Assembly: GCF_001461695.1 (NCBI RefSeq)
Contig: NZ_AUTC01000066.1
Location: 1-64,000, forward strand
DNA from: Sinorhizobium fredii USDA 205
GTDB lineage: Bacteria; Pseudomonadota; Alphaproteobacteria; Rhizobiales; Rhizobiaceae
Direction of reading: 5' to 3'
Length of the DNA: 64,000 nucleotides
Shown here: positions 28,638-38,696 of the stretch, piece after piece
How the letters are laid out: every line of letters begins with the position of its first letter
How positions within the stretch are numbered: position 1 is the first letter of the stretch
Translations under genes and position numbers: made by a program
The notes under the pieces: model-generated
The model's database searches: none
Seen by the model: the letters and a program-made list of their open reading frames with translations, nothing else
What the model was told of the DNA's origin: nothing

Positions 28638-31022
28638 CTATTTCGTTTTTCCCCCCTTTTCCGCCGCCGCCACGGCCTGCTTCACCGCCACAAAACTGTC
28701 GGGTGTGACCGAGATCGAGTCGATGCCGCATTCGACAAGAAATGCCGCGAAATCGGGATGATCGCTTGGTGCCTGACCGCAAAGACCAATCTTGGCGCCG
28801 GCCCGCCGAGCTTCCGTGATGACCTTGGAGATCATCCATTTCACGGCTTCGTCCTGCTCGTCGAACAAGGAAGCGAGATCCTCCGAATCCCTGTCGACAC
28901 CGAGCGTCAACTGGGTGAGATCATTCGAACCGATCGAGAAGCCATCGAATAGCCTCGCGAAATCCGCCGCAAGGATAACGTTCGACGGTATTTCGCACAT
29001 GACATAGACCTGCAGCCCGTTGACGCCGCGCTGAAGGCCGTTTTCAGCCATGACCTGAAGGACTTTCTCAGCCTCATGAACCGACCGGCAGAACGGAATC
29101 ATTACGATAACGTTCTTGAAGCCCATCGCCTCGCGCAACCGCTTGATAGCCCGACACTCAAGTGCAAAGCCGTCGCGATATTTCGGCGAGTAGTAGCGAG
29201 ATGCGCCACGAAAGCCGATCATCGGGTTCTCTTCTTGCGGCTCGAATTCGGCGCCACCGCAAAGGCCCGCATATTCATTCGTCTTGAAATCGCTCATGCG
29301 CACGATGATCGGCTCGGGATAGGCAACTGCGGCGAGACGGGCCAGGCCGCGCGAAAGCTCGTCGACGAAATAGTGGGTCCGCTCCGTGTAGCCCGATGTC
29401 ATTGCAGCGATCTTCTGCTTTGCCGATTGATCGCGCAGGCGATCGAAGTGCGCGAGGGCCATGGGATGGATCTGTATCGCATTGCTGATCACGAACTCCA
29501 TGCGCGCAAGCCCAATGCCATCGGTCGGGAGTCTCCACCAGCGGGAAGCGGATTGCGGATCGGCAAGGTTCAACATGACCTTCGTCCGCGTTTCCGGAAT
29601 ATCGGCGAGGCTGATCGTCTCCGCCTTGAATTCGGCCTGCCCTTCATAGATGCGGCCCTCGTCGCCCTCGGCGCAGGACACGGTGACGATCGCGCCCGTG
29701 TGCAAGAGCCTTGTCGCGTTCTCTGCGCCGACGATTGCAGGAAGGCCAAGCTCGCGACTGACAATAGCTGCATGTGAGGTGCGTCCCCCATGATCGGTGA
29801 CGATGGCGGAGGCGCGCTTCATGAGCGGCACCCAGTCCGGGTCTGTGGTTTTGGTAACCAGAATGGAGCCATCGGTGAATTTGCCGATGTCGTCGGGATG
29901 CTCGATGAGGCAGACGGGACCCGCCGCGATGGCACTGCCTATCGCGAGGCCCTTTGCCAGGACGCGCCCCTTCTTGCCGATCTGATAGGTTGGAAGTTGA
30001 TCGGAGGCTGCTTTCGCCTGCACGGTTTCGGGCCGGGCCTGCACGATGTGGAGCTGGCCATCGCGGCCGTCTTTGGCCCATTCAATGTCCATGGGACAGC
30101 CATAATGCTCCTCGATCGCTATCGCCCAGCGGGCGAGCTTGAGGACTTCCTCATCGGTGAGTACGAGGGTGCTCTTTTCTTCTCGTGAGGTGGAGATACC
30201 CAGGGTGGGCTCGAAACTGTTGCCATAGGTGAGCTTCCTGCTCTTCGTGCCGCATCTCTTTTGAAGAATGGGCACAAGGGCAGTGTCGCCAAGCAGCGGT
30301 TTGAAGACGCGGTATTCGTCGGGATCGACGGTTCCTTTGACAACATACTCTCCGAGACCCCAGGCCGCATTGATCAGCACGACCTTATCAAAGCCGGTCT
30401 CGGTCTCGATCGAGAACATGACGCCTGCGCTGCCGAGGTCGGAACGAACCATTTCCTGGACGCCGACGGACAAGGCTACCTTCATGTGATCGAAGCCGTT
30501 TACCTTGCGGTAGCTTATGGCTCTATCGGTAAAGAGCGAGGCATAACAGCGGCTACAGGCGCTCATCAGTGCCCGCTCACCGACGACATTGAGAAAGCTT
30601 TCCTGCTGCCCGGCAAAGCTCGCCGTCGGGAGGTCCTCGGCGGTTGCGCTGGAGCGAACGGCAACAGAAGCCGCCTCGATGTCGAGCCTGCGCGACAGCG
30701 CACGATAGGCGGCCACTATTTCCGCTTCGATCTCGGCGGGCCAGCTACCCCGGAGAATGTTCTCGCGTATTGCGGCACCCGTCTCGGCGAGGGTGGCTCC
30801 GCCGGCCTCCCATTTCTCAAGCAGTGCAGTAATCGGTGCCCGCAAGTGATTGGCATCGATAAAGTTCCAATAGGCCTCCGCTGTCGTCGCAAAACCGCCC
30901 GGCACCTTGATGCCATGGGAGGAAAGGCCGGTGATCATCTCGCCGAGTGACGCATTCTTGCCTCCCACATTGGCGATATCGCGCCGCGTCACATCCTCGA
31001 ACCAGATGATTGAAGCGGCCAT
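28638..31022 (-). CDS. ppsA: Phosphoenolpyruvate synthase
   Basis: A 794-residue enzyme, the size of E. coli PpsA, converting pyruvate and ATP to PEP, AMP and phosphate. Domain order is normal: N-terminal nucleotide-binding domain (VGGKNASLGEMI; VRSSATAEDLPTASFAGQQE), swivelling phosphohistidine domain (DHGGRTSHAAIVSRELGLPA, catalytic His near residue 420) and C-terminal TIM barrel (KIGLCGQAPSDHPDFAAFLV with the catalytic Cys). It converges with the zeta-like gene, ends 13 bp apart. The FixK-type box at 31135 is 112 bp upstream and shared with the divergent glucokinase remnant. Directs carbon from pyruvate to sugar phosphates. Confidence 0.92.
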   Translation of the reverse strand: MAASIIWFEDVTRRDIANVGGKNASLGEMITGLSSHGIKVPGGFATTAEAYWNFIDANHLRAPITALLEKWEAGGATLAETGAAIRENILRGSWPAEIEAEIVAAYRALSRRLDIEAASVAVRSSATAEDLPTASFAGQQESFLNVVGERALMSACSRCYASLFTDRAISYRKVNGFDHMKVALSVGVQEMVRSDLGSAGVMFSIETETGFDKVVLINAAWGLGEYVVKGTVDPDEYRVFKPLLGDTALVPILQKRCGTKSRKLTYGNSFEPTLGISTSREEKSTLVLTDEEVLKLARWAIAIEEHYGCPMDIEWAKDGRDGQLHIVQARPETVQAKAASDQLPTYQIGKKGRVLAKGLAIGSAIAAGPVCLIEHPDDIGKFTDGSILVTKTTDPDWVPLMKRASAIVTDHGGRTSHAAIVSRELGLPAIVGAENATRLLHTGAIVTVSCAEGDEGRIYEGQAEFKAETISLADIPETRTKVMLNLADPQSASRWWRLPTDGIGLARMEFVISNAIQIHPMALAHFDRLRDQSAKQKIAAMTSGYTERTHYFVDELSRGLARLAAVAYPEPIIVRMSDFKTNEYAGLCGGAEFEPQEENPMIGFRGASRYYSPKYRDGFALECRAIKRLREAMGFKNVIVMIPFCRSVHEAEKVLQVMAENGLQRGVNGLQVYVMCEIPSNVILAADFARLFDGFSIGSNDLTQLTLGVDRDSEDLASLFDEQDEAVKWMISKVITEARRAGAKIGLCGQAPSDHPDFAAFLVECGIDSISVTPDSFVAVKQAVAAAEKGGKTK

Positions 31023-31134
31023 TTCTTCCTCCTATCGCTGAGAGCGGCACGTGACGAGATACATGCTCTCCCTGTCCGCTCGAGGCCTCCGCATCGACAC
31101 AGCGATACCCTATGCTTTCACGACATCGGTGACC

Positions 31135-31148
31135 TTGACGTCCATCAA
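31135..31148. promoter_or_regulatory. FNR/FixK-type box, TTGACGTCCATCAA
   Basis: 61 bp before the GTG of the glucokinase remnant and 112 bp before PEP synthase on the other strand. Confidence 0.8.
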
Positions 31149-31209
31149 AGTGCGAGAGGCTAGTCGGCCGCATACTCTCGGCATGCCGCGAATATGTTGG
31201 AGGCCGAGG

Positions 31210-31884
31210 GTGAACGAGTTCACACATGACGCTGTTGTGGCCGACATTGGCGAGACGCACATGCGCTTCGCCGTCGTCCATACTGACAGGCTGACGATCG
31301 AAGATTATGTGCAGTTCGGAAGAAACGTATTTGCGTCCGTGGTCGAGGCGCTGGCCGCTTACCGGCGCTCTCTACCAATTTGTCCACCTGCCTTGGGGAT
31401 CGCAATCGCAAACAGCGAGTCGTTGCTCGTCAGTGATTTGGAACGCAGGCTCGCCGAAGGATATGCCGGCGAATGGCACCACGTTAAAATCATCGAGTCC
31501 ATCGACGCGCTTTCGCTCATCTTGCCCGATCTCGCTCCGCATGACGTCGTCCGCCTCGGATGGGCAGAGGCCCGTCGCGACGCGACGAAGGCTGTCGCAA
31601 GCGTTGGCGACGCACTCGGCGTAGGGATACTCGCTCAAATCAATGGCTCTTGCACCCAGTTCCATACTCACGCCGGAAGCATGTCCTTTGCACCCCGAAC
31701 GCACGGGGAACTTGACATCTTGGAGCGCGTTCGCGGCGAAGGGGAGACGATCGGACTGGTTGTCGCAAATACCCGTTTTGCTGATCAGAAGCGAAGACGC
31801 CATACTGCGCGGAGCAGCAAAGGCCCTCAATCAACCGATGGACTAACCCCTCCGTTCTCGGGGCCCGCCGGAAACGCGGCCTGA
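31210..31884 (+). pseudogene. glk: Glucokinase with internal deletion and frame change
   Basis: The N-terminal part follows bacterial glucokinase (Glk, ASKHA fold): VVADIGETHMRFAVVH in place of DIGGTNARFAL, IESIDALSLILPDL, then GSMSFAPRTHGELDIL. Right after this the C-terminal end of the family appears in another frame (31727-31846): AFAAKGRRSDWLSQIPVLLI, then EDAILRGAAKALN. The stretch normally between them, roughly 100 residues, is missing. The main frame runs on as unrelated sequence to 31884. The DIGGT phosphate loop is also altered (GET). GTG at 31210 has GGAGG 6 bases upstream and a FixK-type box 61 bp upstream, so the promoter survives although the enzyme is probably dead. Confidence 0.72.
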
Positions 31885-32064
31885 CTGGTCAGCGTGGGGA
31901 AGTGCCGAAATCTCTGTCGTGTCTACTCTCTGCCTGCCTGCATTCGGGCAGCCTTTGATTGGCAGGACGCTGAACAGCGAGGCAATCATGAGTACGATGA
32001 TGATCAGAAGCAGCCTGCTCGTAATGGCTGTCTGGATAGCGTGAAATAGGTTGTGCCTGGTCAT
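31843..32064 (-). CDS. Possible small single-span membrane protein (73 aa)
   Basis: A frame starting MTRHNLFHAIQTAITS with one strong hydrophobic helix (RLLLIIIVLMIASLFSVLPI) followed by a polar tail. The ribosome site is weak. The FixK-type box at 32186 lies 121 bp upstream on this strand. No family recognised, and the tail overlaps the end of the glucokinase remnant, so it may be spurious. Confidence 0.3.
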   Translation of the reverse strand: MTRHNLFHAIQTAITSRLLLIIIVLMIASLFSVLPIKGCPNAGRQRVDTTEISALPHADQSGRVSGGPRERRG

Positions 32065-32185
32065 TGTCGAATTCCGCTGACCTTCACCGTCACCCACGAA
32101 GAACGGCTACCGCGTACAAGCACATCACACATCCAAGGAGCGCGCCTTGTTCTCCGTCAAAAAGGAATGGGGGGCGGGTCCGTCT

Positions 32186-32199
32186 TTGACGCGCATCAA
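32186..32199. promoter_or_regulatory. FNR/FixK-type box, TTGACGCGCATCAA
   Basis: 149 bp before the hsp20 start. The long distance implies a longer leader than for other genes, or service to the small minus-strand gene. Confidence 0.75.
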
Positions 32200-32348
32200 T
32201 GAGGCTGGTGCCACATAGGGCTCTAATAAATACATCTGGCTGGACACCGGGCGAGAAACGCGGCAGGCCCAGCCAGGGTGGCTTTGCGGTCGTGCTTGCA
32301 ACGAGCGGCCCGATGAGCCTGCAACCCTGCTTTGAAGGAGAACCAGCC

Positions 32349-32875
32349 ATGGCTGAACCTGAGACCAAACTGCCCATCAAGTCGGAAGAGAAAGCCGTCG
32401 AGCATCGCGGCGAGTCGTGGCTCCCGTTCGAAAGCCTGCGATCCGAAATCGACCGCCTGTTCGACGACTTCGCTCCGTCCCTGTGGCATCGCCCCTTTGC
32501 GTCCGCATTCACGCGTCGGATGCCGCGGCAGTCGGAGTTCAAGATCGCGCCCGCCGTCGACGTCGCGGAGACAGAGAAGAGTTACGAAATTACCTGCGAA
32601 CTGCCAGGGATGGAGGAAAAGGACATAGAGATAGCGGTCTCCAACGGAACCTTGACGATCCGGGGTGAGAAGCAGGAGCAGAAAGAAGAGAAGAACAAGG
32701 ACTACGTCCTTTCGGAGCGTCGCTACGGCTCATTCCAGAGGGCCTTCCGATTGCCTGACGCGTTGATGCCGACAACATCGCCGCCAATTTTTCGAAGGGC
32801 GTTCTCTCCGTGACCCTGCCAAAGACTCCCGAAGCGCAGCAGAGCGAGCGCAAGATCCAGATCAAACCAGCCTAG
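32349..32875 (+). pseudogene. Hsp20 small heat-shock protein, frameshifted near the C-terminus
   Basis: Alpha-crystallin-type holdase. The first frame reads through most of the domain (APAVDVAETEKSYEITCELP, then DIEIAVSNGTLTIRGEKQEQ and YGSFQRAFRLPDA). One base is missing near 32757-32762, where the family expects LPDGVDADNIAANF. Downstream of this the correct continuation is read in another frame (ADNIAANFSKGVLSVTLPK to KIQIKPA, stop at 32873-32875), while the first frame drifts to a stop at 32813. The lost part is the last strand of the domain and the IxI-like tail (IQI), needed for dimer and oligomer contacts. AAGGAG precedes the ATG. Real decay or a sequencing error. Confidence 0.85.
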
Positions 32876-32890
32876 CATTTCGCCTGGGTG

Positions 32891-32918
32891 AGCAAGACGC
32901 GCCGCGGCGCGTCTTGCT
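32891..32918 (+). terminator. 28-bp perfect inverted repeat between hsp20 and usp
   Basis: AGCAAGACGCGCCG is followed directly by its reverse complement. It can form a very stable hairpin just after hsp20. No T-run follows, so it may be a transcript-stabilising or processing hairpin, or a weak terminator. Confidence 0.6.
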
Positions 32919-32963
32919 GGGTTCATTCTCGCGTCACGCTTCGACGTTCCAACGGAGGAGAAC

Positions 32964-33794
32964 ATGTCATTCAAGACGATGCTTGCCGTAATTGGCGTTT
33001 CGCAGACCGACCGCGACCTGCAGGTGGCTACAGATATCTCCGATCAAGTCTCCGCGCACTTGAGCGCTCTTATCGTCGGCTTTGCGCCACAACCGACCGG
33101 GCGGTATGCAACGCTTGCGCCAGCGTGGCTCGAACAGCGCGAGCGAAATCTGCAAGCGCTTGGCGAAACCGCGAAGACGGTTCGCGACAAACTCTCGAAG
33201 CGGGGGATTTCATTTGATGTCGACAGCATCTACGCGGAGGTGGCAGGTGCCACCTACGACATAGGCGAACGCGCCCTCTATTCTGATCTCATCCTGATGG
33301 GTCCCGGTGCCTTTGAGAACGCCGACCTCAAGCAGCAGATCATCACCGGCGGCCTCTTTCAGTCCGGGCGCCCGGTGTTGCTGATCCCGCCCGGATCCAT
33401 CCCGACGCTCAAGCCGAAAACCGTCCTGTTAGCATGGGACTCGCGTGCTCAGTCCGCACATGCGGCTCGAGAAGCACTCCAGCTGATGTCCAACGCCAAG
33501 TTCGTTCACGTGGCTATGGTCGATCCCACGGCAACGCCCAGGCAGAGCGGAGATGAACCCGGAGCAGATGTCGCCGCCTATCTGGCGCGCCACGGCATCG
33601 ATGTGACGGTCGATGCGCTGCCGAGCGCGGGCCGGACCGTGGCGCAGGTCCTGCAGCGACATGCGAATGATGTGGCCGCCGACATGATCGTCATGGGCGC
33701 CTATGGTCACTCCCGGCTGCGCGAGCTCGTATTCGGTGGCGTCACGCGATCGATGCTCAACGAAGCCCGGCTCCCCGTGTTGATGGCGCGATGA
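32964..33794 (+). CDS. Universal stress protein, tandem Usp domains (276 aa)
   Basis: Two Usp domains. The second has DMIVMGAYGHSRLRELVFGG, a full Usp ATP-binding motif; the first lacks the glycines (LILMGPGAFENADLKQQIIT). The ATG follows GGAGGAGAAC. It is close by eye to the tandem pair at 53598 and 54706 (shared GDEPGADVA-YLARHGI-VTVD stretch). It lies downstream of hsp20 beyond a strong hairpin and may be read from the same FixK-type promoter. Confidence 0.92.
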   Translation: MSFKTMLAVIGVSQTDRDLQVATDISDQVSAHLSALIVGFAPQPTGRYATLAPAWLEQRERNLQALGETAKTVRDKLSKRGISFDVDSIYAEVAGATYDIGERALYSDLILMGPGAFENADLKQQIITGGLFQSGRPVLLIPPGSIPTLKPKTVLLAWDSRAQSAHAAREALQLMSNAKFVHVAMVDPTATPRQSGDEPGADVAAYLARHGIDVTVDALPSAGRTVAQVLQRHANDVAADMIVMGAYGHSRLRELVFGGVTRSMLNEARLPVLMAR

Positions 33795-33836
33795 TGAGAC
33801 AGAAGATTACGAACGTGTGCGATTGAGGCCAGCATT

Positions 33837-34283
33837 ATGTCGACGATAAGAATTCCGCACGGCAGCGTCGTGCTGGTGTGTGACGGAGCCAAGGCGCTCA
33901 TCCTGCGTAACCAAGGGGATGCAGAGCTCATCAATCTCATTCCGGTCGAGGTCGAAACGGAATACCAACCTCCGACGCGGGAACTCGGAACGGACCGTGA
34001 GGGGCGAGTTTATCAGTCGCAAGGCGACGCTCGAAGCGCAGTCCAGCAAACGGACTGGCACGACCGGGCGGAGGAAGCCTTCGTCTCCCACATTTGCGAG
34101 AAACTTGGCGCGCTCGCACGCGACGACGGCACCAGTAAACTGGTTCTCGTTGCACCGCCGCGCATTCTTGGCAATCTGCGCAAGCAATTGGATTCCCCGG
34201 TGCGTGCCTTGATCATCGCCGAAGTGGCCAAGGATCTCGTGAAGTTTCCAATCCCGGAGATCGAGCATTATCTTTCGCAATGA
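33837..34283 (+). CDS. Host attachment family protein
   Basis: A 148-residue soluble protein. The start VLVCDGAKALILRNQGD, the middle (GRVYQS...DWHDRAEEAFVSHICEKL) and the end (LVLVAPPRILGNLRKQLDSP, then AEVAKDLVKFPIPEIEHYL) follow the bacterial host-attachment protein family (PF10116), named from an Agrobacterium study. The fold resembles release-factor eRF1 domain 2, and the biochemical role is not settled. It begins 42 bp after the Usp gene and likely shares its transcript. Confidence 0.8.
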   Translation: MSTIRIPHGSVVLVCDGAKALILRNQGDAELINLIPVEVETEYQPPTRELGTDREGRVYQSQGDARSAVQQTDWHDRAEEAFVSHICEKLGALARDDGTSKLVLVAPPRILGNLRKQLDSPVRALIIAEVAKDLVKFPIPEIEHYLSQ

Positions 34284-34348
34284 TACCCACCTGAGACGGG
34301 GCGAGTTTCGCGGCGGTCGCGGCCACACGCCGACGACCCGAGGAGTGA

Positions 34349-35071
34349 GTGGTGGAGAACGAGGCATCGGCCATCGCCCTGGAGGCGCGCGAACTCACCA
34401 AGATCTATCGGATGGGTGCGGTAGAAGTTCACGCCCTGCGCGGAGTGGACGTGGCCCTTCGCGAGGGCGAACTGGTGGTGTTATTGGGGCCATCCGGCAG
34501 CGGCAAGTCGACCCTGCTCAATATACTTGGCGGCCTCGATACGCCGACTGGTGGAACGGTTAGGTTTCGCGGAGAGCCCCTCACTCTAGATAGCGAACGC
34601 GCACTCAACCTTTACCGTCGCAATCACGTCGGTTTCGTTTTCCAATTCTACAATCTCATCCCCAGCCTGACGGCGCGCGAAAACGTCTCCCTCGTGACGG
34701 AGATCGCCAGAAACCCAATGTCGCCTGTTGAAGCGCTTTCGATTGTCGGGCTCGGCGACAGGCTTGATCACTTCCCCGCGCAACTTTCCGGCGGCGAGCA
34801 GCAGCGCGTTGCCATTGCCCGCGCAATCGCCAAGCGCCCCGACTTGCTTCTCTGCGATGAGCCGACAGGCGCACTCGACAGCAAGACCGGAATCCTCGTG
34901 CTCGACGCGATCCTCAGGATCAATCGGGAACTCGGCACAACGACGGCGCTGATTACGCACAACGCAGTGATTGCCGAGATTGCCAATCGCGTGCTCTACT
35001 TTGCCGACGGGCGCATCGTCGAAACGCGGACCAACGCCGCGCAGCGCGCCCCTGGCGAACTCGCCTGGTGA
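34349..35071 (+). CDS. ABC exporter ATPase, MacB/LolD-like
   Basis: A 240-residue ATPase with Walker [13 protein letters not shown], signature [16 protein letters not shown] and Walker [13 protein letters not shown], plus the [16 protein letters not shown] stretch typical of the MacB/LolD/FtsE group. Starts at GTG 34349 (or the adjacent GTG at 34352) after GAGGAG. Its stop overlaps the permease start by 4 bases. First gene of a three-gene exporter operon with the FtsX-type permease and the HlyD-type adaptor. No FixK-type box is seen just upstream. Confidence 0.92.
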   Translation: MVENEASAIALEARELTKIYRMGAVEVHALRGVDVALREGELVVLLGPSGSGKSTLLNILGGLDTPTGGTVRFRGEPLTLDSERALNLYRRNHVGFVFQFYNLIPSLTARENVSLVTEIARNPMSPVEALSIVGLGDRLDHFPAQLSGGEQQRVAIARAIAKRPDLLLCDEPTGALDSKTGILVLDAILRINRELGTTTALITHNAVIAEIANRVLYFADGRIVETRTNAAQRAPGELAW

Positions 35072-37440
35072 AAATGATGAGCAGTCTCGATCGCAAGCTC
35101 ATCCGTGAACTCTGGAGACTGAAGGCGCAGGTTCTTGCCATCGCACTGGTGATCGCGTCCGGCACCGCCCTTCTCATCATGGCACTGACGACGATCGAAG
35201 CCCTCGAGGAAACGACCGCCGCCTATTACGAACGGACCCGTTTTGCCGATGTGTTTGCCCAGGCAAAACGGGCGCCCGAAAATCTCCAGCGTGAAATCGC
35301 GGATATTCCAGGCGTCCGCCTCGTGGAGACGCGTATCGTCGAAGGCGCGATTCTCGACATGCCGGGTTTTGCAGAGCCGGTCGTTGCCCAGTTGCTCTCG
35401 CTGCCCGAACGGGGGCCCCAGCTTCTGAACGCGTTGGTTGTCAGGTCCGGACGCCTGGCCGACCCGACCCGTCCCGACGAGGTGGTCGTCAGTGAGCCTT
35501 TCGCCGAGGCTCACGATTTGAAGCCCGGCGACAATTTCGATGCAGTCTTGAGGGGGCGTAAACGCACGTTGCAGGTCGTCGGCACCGCGCTTAGCCCCGA
35601 ATTCGTCTACGCGATCGCCCCCGGCGGCCTGATGCCGGACGACGAGCGTTTCGGCATCCTATGGATGGGACATGACGCGCTGACGGCCGCCTTCGACCTC
35701 AAGGCTTCCTTCAACAACGTCACCCTCAGCCTGCTGCCGGGCGCTGACGAAAAAGACGTCATCCGCCGGCTTGACGGCCTCTTGGCTCCCTTCGGCGGCA
35801 TCGGTGCCTATGGCCGCGCCGACCAGACCTCGAACTGGTTCCTGGAAAGCGAGATCGCCCAGCAAAAGAACATGTCGCGGATCATGCCGACCATCTTCCT
35901 CGCCGTCGCCGCCTTTCTGACCAACATGGTGATGGCACGGCTGATCGAGACCGAGCGCCGCGAGATCGGGCTCCTGAAGGCGTTCGGCTACGGCAATTGG
36001 GCGATCGGCTGGCACTACGCCAAGATGGTCCTCGTCATCGGCACGATCGGCATCCTGATCGGCTCGCTGATCGGTGCATGGCTCGGCCATTGGAACACCG
36101 AGCTCTACACCAAGTTCTACCGCTTTCCGTTCCTGCTCTACCGCCCCGGCCCCGCCGGCTTCGTGATCGCCGGCGCCATCAGCCTCGGTGCGGCGCTCGC
36201 CGGCAGCCTCGCCGCGGTACGGCGGGCCGTACGACTGCCGCCTGCGGAAGCCATGCTGCCCCCTTCCCCGCCGGTCTATCGGCGCATGTGGGCATCGCGG
36301 ACGGCGCTCGCCGGCGCCTTGGACGAGCCGTCGCGCATGATCTTCCGGCGCATCATCCGATGGCCCGTCAGGGCCTTTCTCGCGAGCCTCGGCCTCGCCC
36401 TGTCGATCGCTGTGCTGATCATGGCCCTGCAATGGGTCGATGCCATAGATTCTCTTGCCGAGACCGCCTTCGAGCGTGGACAGCACCAGGACGCGACGGT
36501 TGCGTTCAACGACAAGCAGCCGATCGACACGGTCGCGGACTTCGAGAATCTGCCGGGCGTCCTGGCGGCGGAACCCTATCGTTTTGTCTCGGCACGCATC
36601 CGTCACGCGCATCTCTCCGAGCGACAAGGCATCATTGGCGCCCCGGCCGGCGCCATCCTCAGTCCCGTCTTCGACGTCGAGCGCGGGCGTATCGAGGTTC
36701 CTCCCGGCGGGCTCATGGTCTCACGCAAGCTCGCTGAGCTTCTCGATGTGAGCGCCGGCGAAACCGTCGACATCGAGCTCCTGGAAGGGCGCCAGACGCG
36801 ACTGAGCCTGCCGGTGGTGCAGATCTTCGAAACGTATCTCGGCACGCCCGCCTATATGGACATGACCGCGCTCAACCGGATGGCCGGCGACGGCCGCGTC
36901 GTGAGTGGCCTGCACATGCGCGTCGATGCTCCGAGCCGCGCGACGTTGCTGGAGAGCCTCAAGGACATCCCCAACATCGCCGCTGTGCTTTTCCGGCAGG
37001 CCGCGATCGACACGTTCTACAAGACGATGGGAGAAACGATCTTTATCTTCATCGGCTTCTTCGTCGCCTTCTCGATGACGCTTTCAGTCGGCGTCACCTA
37101 CAATTCGATCCGCATCGCGCTTTCCGAACGGGCGCGCGAATTGGCGACGCTCCGCGTACTCGGCTTCAGCCGCTGGGAAATCTCCTACATTCTGCTTGGC
37201 GAAGTCGGCATTCTGACATGGCTCGCGATCCCGCTCGGCGCAACCATCGGCTATGGCCTTGCATGGTACATGACGAGCGCCTTCGAGACGGAACTCTACC
37301 GCGTGCCGCTCGTCTTGAGGGATGCAACCTACGGCAAGGCGGCGCTGATCGCGCTCGCGGCCACGCTGGTCTGCGCCGCGGTCGTGCGTCGGCGGCTCGA
37401 TCGTCTGGACCTGATCGCAGTGCTGAAGACAAGGGAGTAG
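35068..37440 (+). CDS. ABC exporter permease with two FtsX domains
   Basis: A 790-residue inner-membrane protein. After an N-terminal helix ([19 protein letters not shown]) comes a large periplasmic region. A first FtsX block of three helices follows near residues 265-385 ([20 protein letters not shown]), then a second periplasmic region and a second FtsX block at the C-terminus ([20 protein letters not shown]). This duplicated layout is that of lipoprotein or amphiphile exporters that pull substrates from the outer leaflet of the inner membrane. Substrate unknown. Confidence 0.88.
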   Translation: MKMMSSLDRKLIRELWRLKAQVLAIALVIASGTALLIMALTTIEALEETTAAYYERTRFADVFAQAKRAPENLQREIADIPGVRLVETRIVEGAILDMPGFAEPVVAQLLSLPERGPQLLNALVVRSGRLADPTRPDEVVVSEPFAEAHDLKPGDNFDAVLRGRKRTLQVVGTALSPEFVYAIAPGGLMPDDERFGILWMGHDALTAAFDLKASFNNVTLSLLPGADEKDVIRRLDGLLAPFGGIGAYGRADQTSNWFLESEIAQQKNMSRIMPTIFLAVAAFLTNMVMARLIETERREIGLLKAFGYGNWAIGWHYAKMVLVIGTIGILIGSLIGAWLGHWNTELYTKFYRFPFLLYRPGPAGFVIAGAISLGAALAGSLAAVRRAVRLPPAEAMLPPSPPVYRRMWASRTALAGALDEPSRMIFRRIIRWPVRAFLASLGLALSIAVLIMALQWVDAIDSLAETAFERGQHQDATVAFNDKQPIDTVADFENLPGVLAAEPYRFVSARIRHAHLSERQGIIGAPAGAILSPVFDVERGRIEVPPGGLMVSRKLAELLDVSAGETVDIELLEGRQTRLSLPVVQIFETYLGTPAYMDMTALNRMAGDGRVVSGLHMRVDAPSRATLLESLKDIPNIAAVLFRQAAIDTFYKTMGETIFIFIGFFVAFSMTLSVGVTYNSIRIALSERARELATLRVLGFSRWEISYILLGEVGILTWLAIPLGATIGYGLAWYMTSAFETELYRVPLVLRDATYGKAALIALAATLVCAAVVRRRLDRLDLIAVLKTRE

Positions 37441-37443
37441 TCC

Positions 37444-38643
37444 GTGAACGTCGTGAAACGCAGGTTGGTGATCTGGGGCGGCCTGTTGGCCTTGCTCGTA
37501 GCCGGCATCGCCTACGCATTGCGGCCGCAGCCGATCCCGGTTGACCTCGCCACGGCGGAAAAGGGCTTACTCCGCGTCACCATCGACGAGGAGGGCGAAA
37601 CGCGCGTGCGCGACGTCTACACGCTTCATGCGCCGTTGCGTGGCCAGTTGCAGCGGATCACCGCCGAAGCCGGCGATCTCGTCGAGGCTGGAAAGACCCA
37701 GCTCGCACAAATCGAGCCCGCTCCGCCAGCCTTCCTGGACGTGCGGATAGAGGCGGAGCTGCAGGCGGCCGTCGAGGCGGCGCGGGCGGCTCATAACCTC
37801 GCCGCCGCCGAACTCAACAAGGCCAAAGCCGACTTGACGTTTGCCGAGGGAGAGCGCGCCCGAGCCCGACTGCTAATCGAACGCAGGACGATCTCTCAGC
37901 GCGCCCTTGAAGATGCCGAGCGTGCCCACAACGTCGCACAAGCCAATCTCGCTACCGCCGAAGCGGCGCTGAAAGTGCGAGAGCACGAGCTTCATCAGGC
38001 GCAATCACGCCTCCTGTCGCGGCAGGAGATCCGGAGCCTCCGCGACGACTGCGAATGCATGTCGGTAACCGCGCCGGTGAGCGGTGTGGTGCTGCAGATC
38101 ATGCGCCGCAGTGAAGGCGTCGTGGAAGCCGGAACGCCGCTGCTCGATATCGGCGATCCTGCGGATCTGGAGATCGTCGCCAATTTTCTTTCGGAGGATG
38201 CGGTCCAGATCAGGCCCAACCAGAAGGCGATCATCACCGGCTGGGGCGGAGAGGATCTCAACGCGGTCGTGCGGCGCGTCGAGCCCTTCGGACAAACCGA
38301 GGTGTCGGCGCTCGGGATCGAGGAACAGCGCGTAGACGTCGTGCTGGATTTTGCCGATCCGCCGGAAGGTTGGCGTTCGCTGGGGCATGGTTATCGCGTA
38401 GACGTGCGCGTCATCCTGTTCGAAGGCGAAGTTCTAAACCTGCCGCTTGGCGCTCTGTTCCGGCAGGGCGACCAATGGGCCGTGTTTGTCTCAGCAGAGG
38501 GACGGGCGCAATTGCGCCGCGTTGCCGTCGGCCAGCGAAACACGCTCTCCGTGGAAATCCGAGAAGGGCTCGGTCCTGGAGACAGAGTTATTCTGTACCC
38601 GAGCGACCGGGTCAAGGACGGGGTCGCTATCGTGGAGCGTTAG
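37444..38643 (+). CDS. HlyD/MacA-type periplasmic adaptor subunit
   Basis: A 399-residue protein with an N-terminal membrane anchor (RLVIWGGLLALLVAGIAYAL), a lipoyl-like half (APLRGQLQRITAEAGDLVEA), a long coiled-coil hairpin rich in Ala/Glu (residues about 100-190), and the second lipoyl half (VTAPVSGVVLQIMRRSEGVV) with beta-barrel domains after it. GTG start 3 bp after the permease stop. With the ATPase and permease it forms a MacAB-like exporter; an outer-membrane partner is not encoded nearby. Confidence 0.9.
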   Translation: MNVVKRRLVIWGGLLALLVAGIAYALRPQPIPVDLATAEKGLLRVTIDEEGETRVRDVYTLHAPLRGQLQRITAEAGDLVEAGKTQLAQIEPAPPAFLDVRIEAELQAAVEAARAAHNLAAAELNKAKADLTFAEGERARARLLIERRTISQRALEDAERAHNVAQANLATAEAALKVREHELHQAQSRLLSRQEIRSLRDDCECMSVTAPVSGVVLQIMRRSEGVVEAGTPLLDIGDPADLEIVANFLSEDAVQIRPNQKAIITGWGGEDLNAVVRRVEPFGQTEVSALGIEEQRVDVVLDFADPPEGWRSLGHGYRVDVRVILFEGEVLNLPLGALFRQGDQWAVFVSAEGRAQLRRVAVGQRNTLSVEIREGLGPGDRVILYPSDRVKDGVAIVER

Positions 38644-38648
38644 CCCGC

Positions 38649-38687
38649 CTACAGCGCCGCGCGTCTCAGCAGACGCGGAAGGGACGC
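38649..38687. repeat. Hairpin end of the dispersed intergenic repeat, between convergent genes
   Basis: TACAGCGCCGCGCGTCT and AGACGCGGAAGGGACGC flank a CAGC loop (stem 38660-38666 with 38671-38677). It matches in reverse orientation the terminal hairpin of the repeats at 62161 and 63636 and could terminate transcription from both sides. Confidence 0.6.
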
Positions 38688-38696
38688 AATCCGCGC

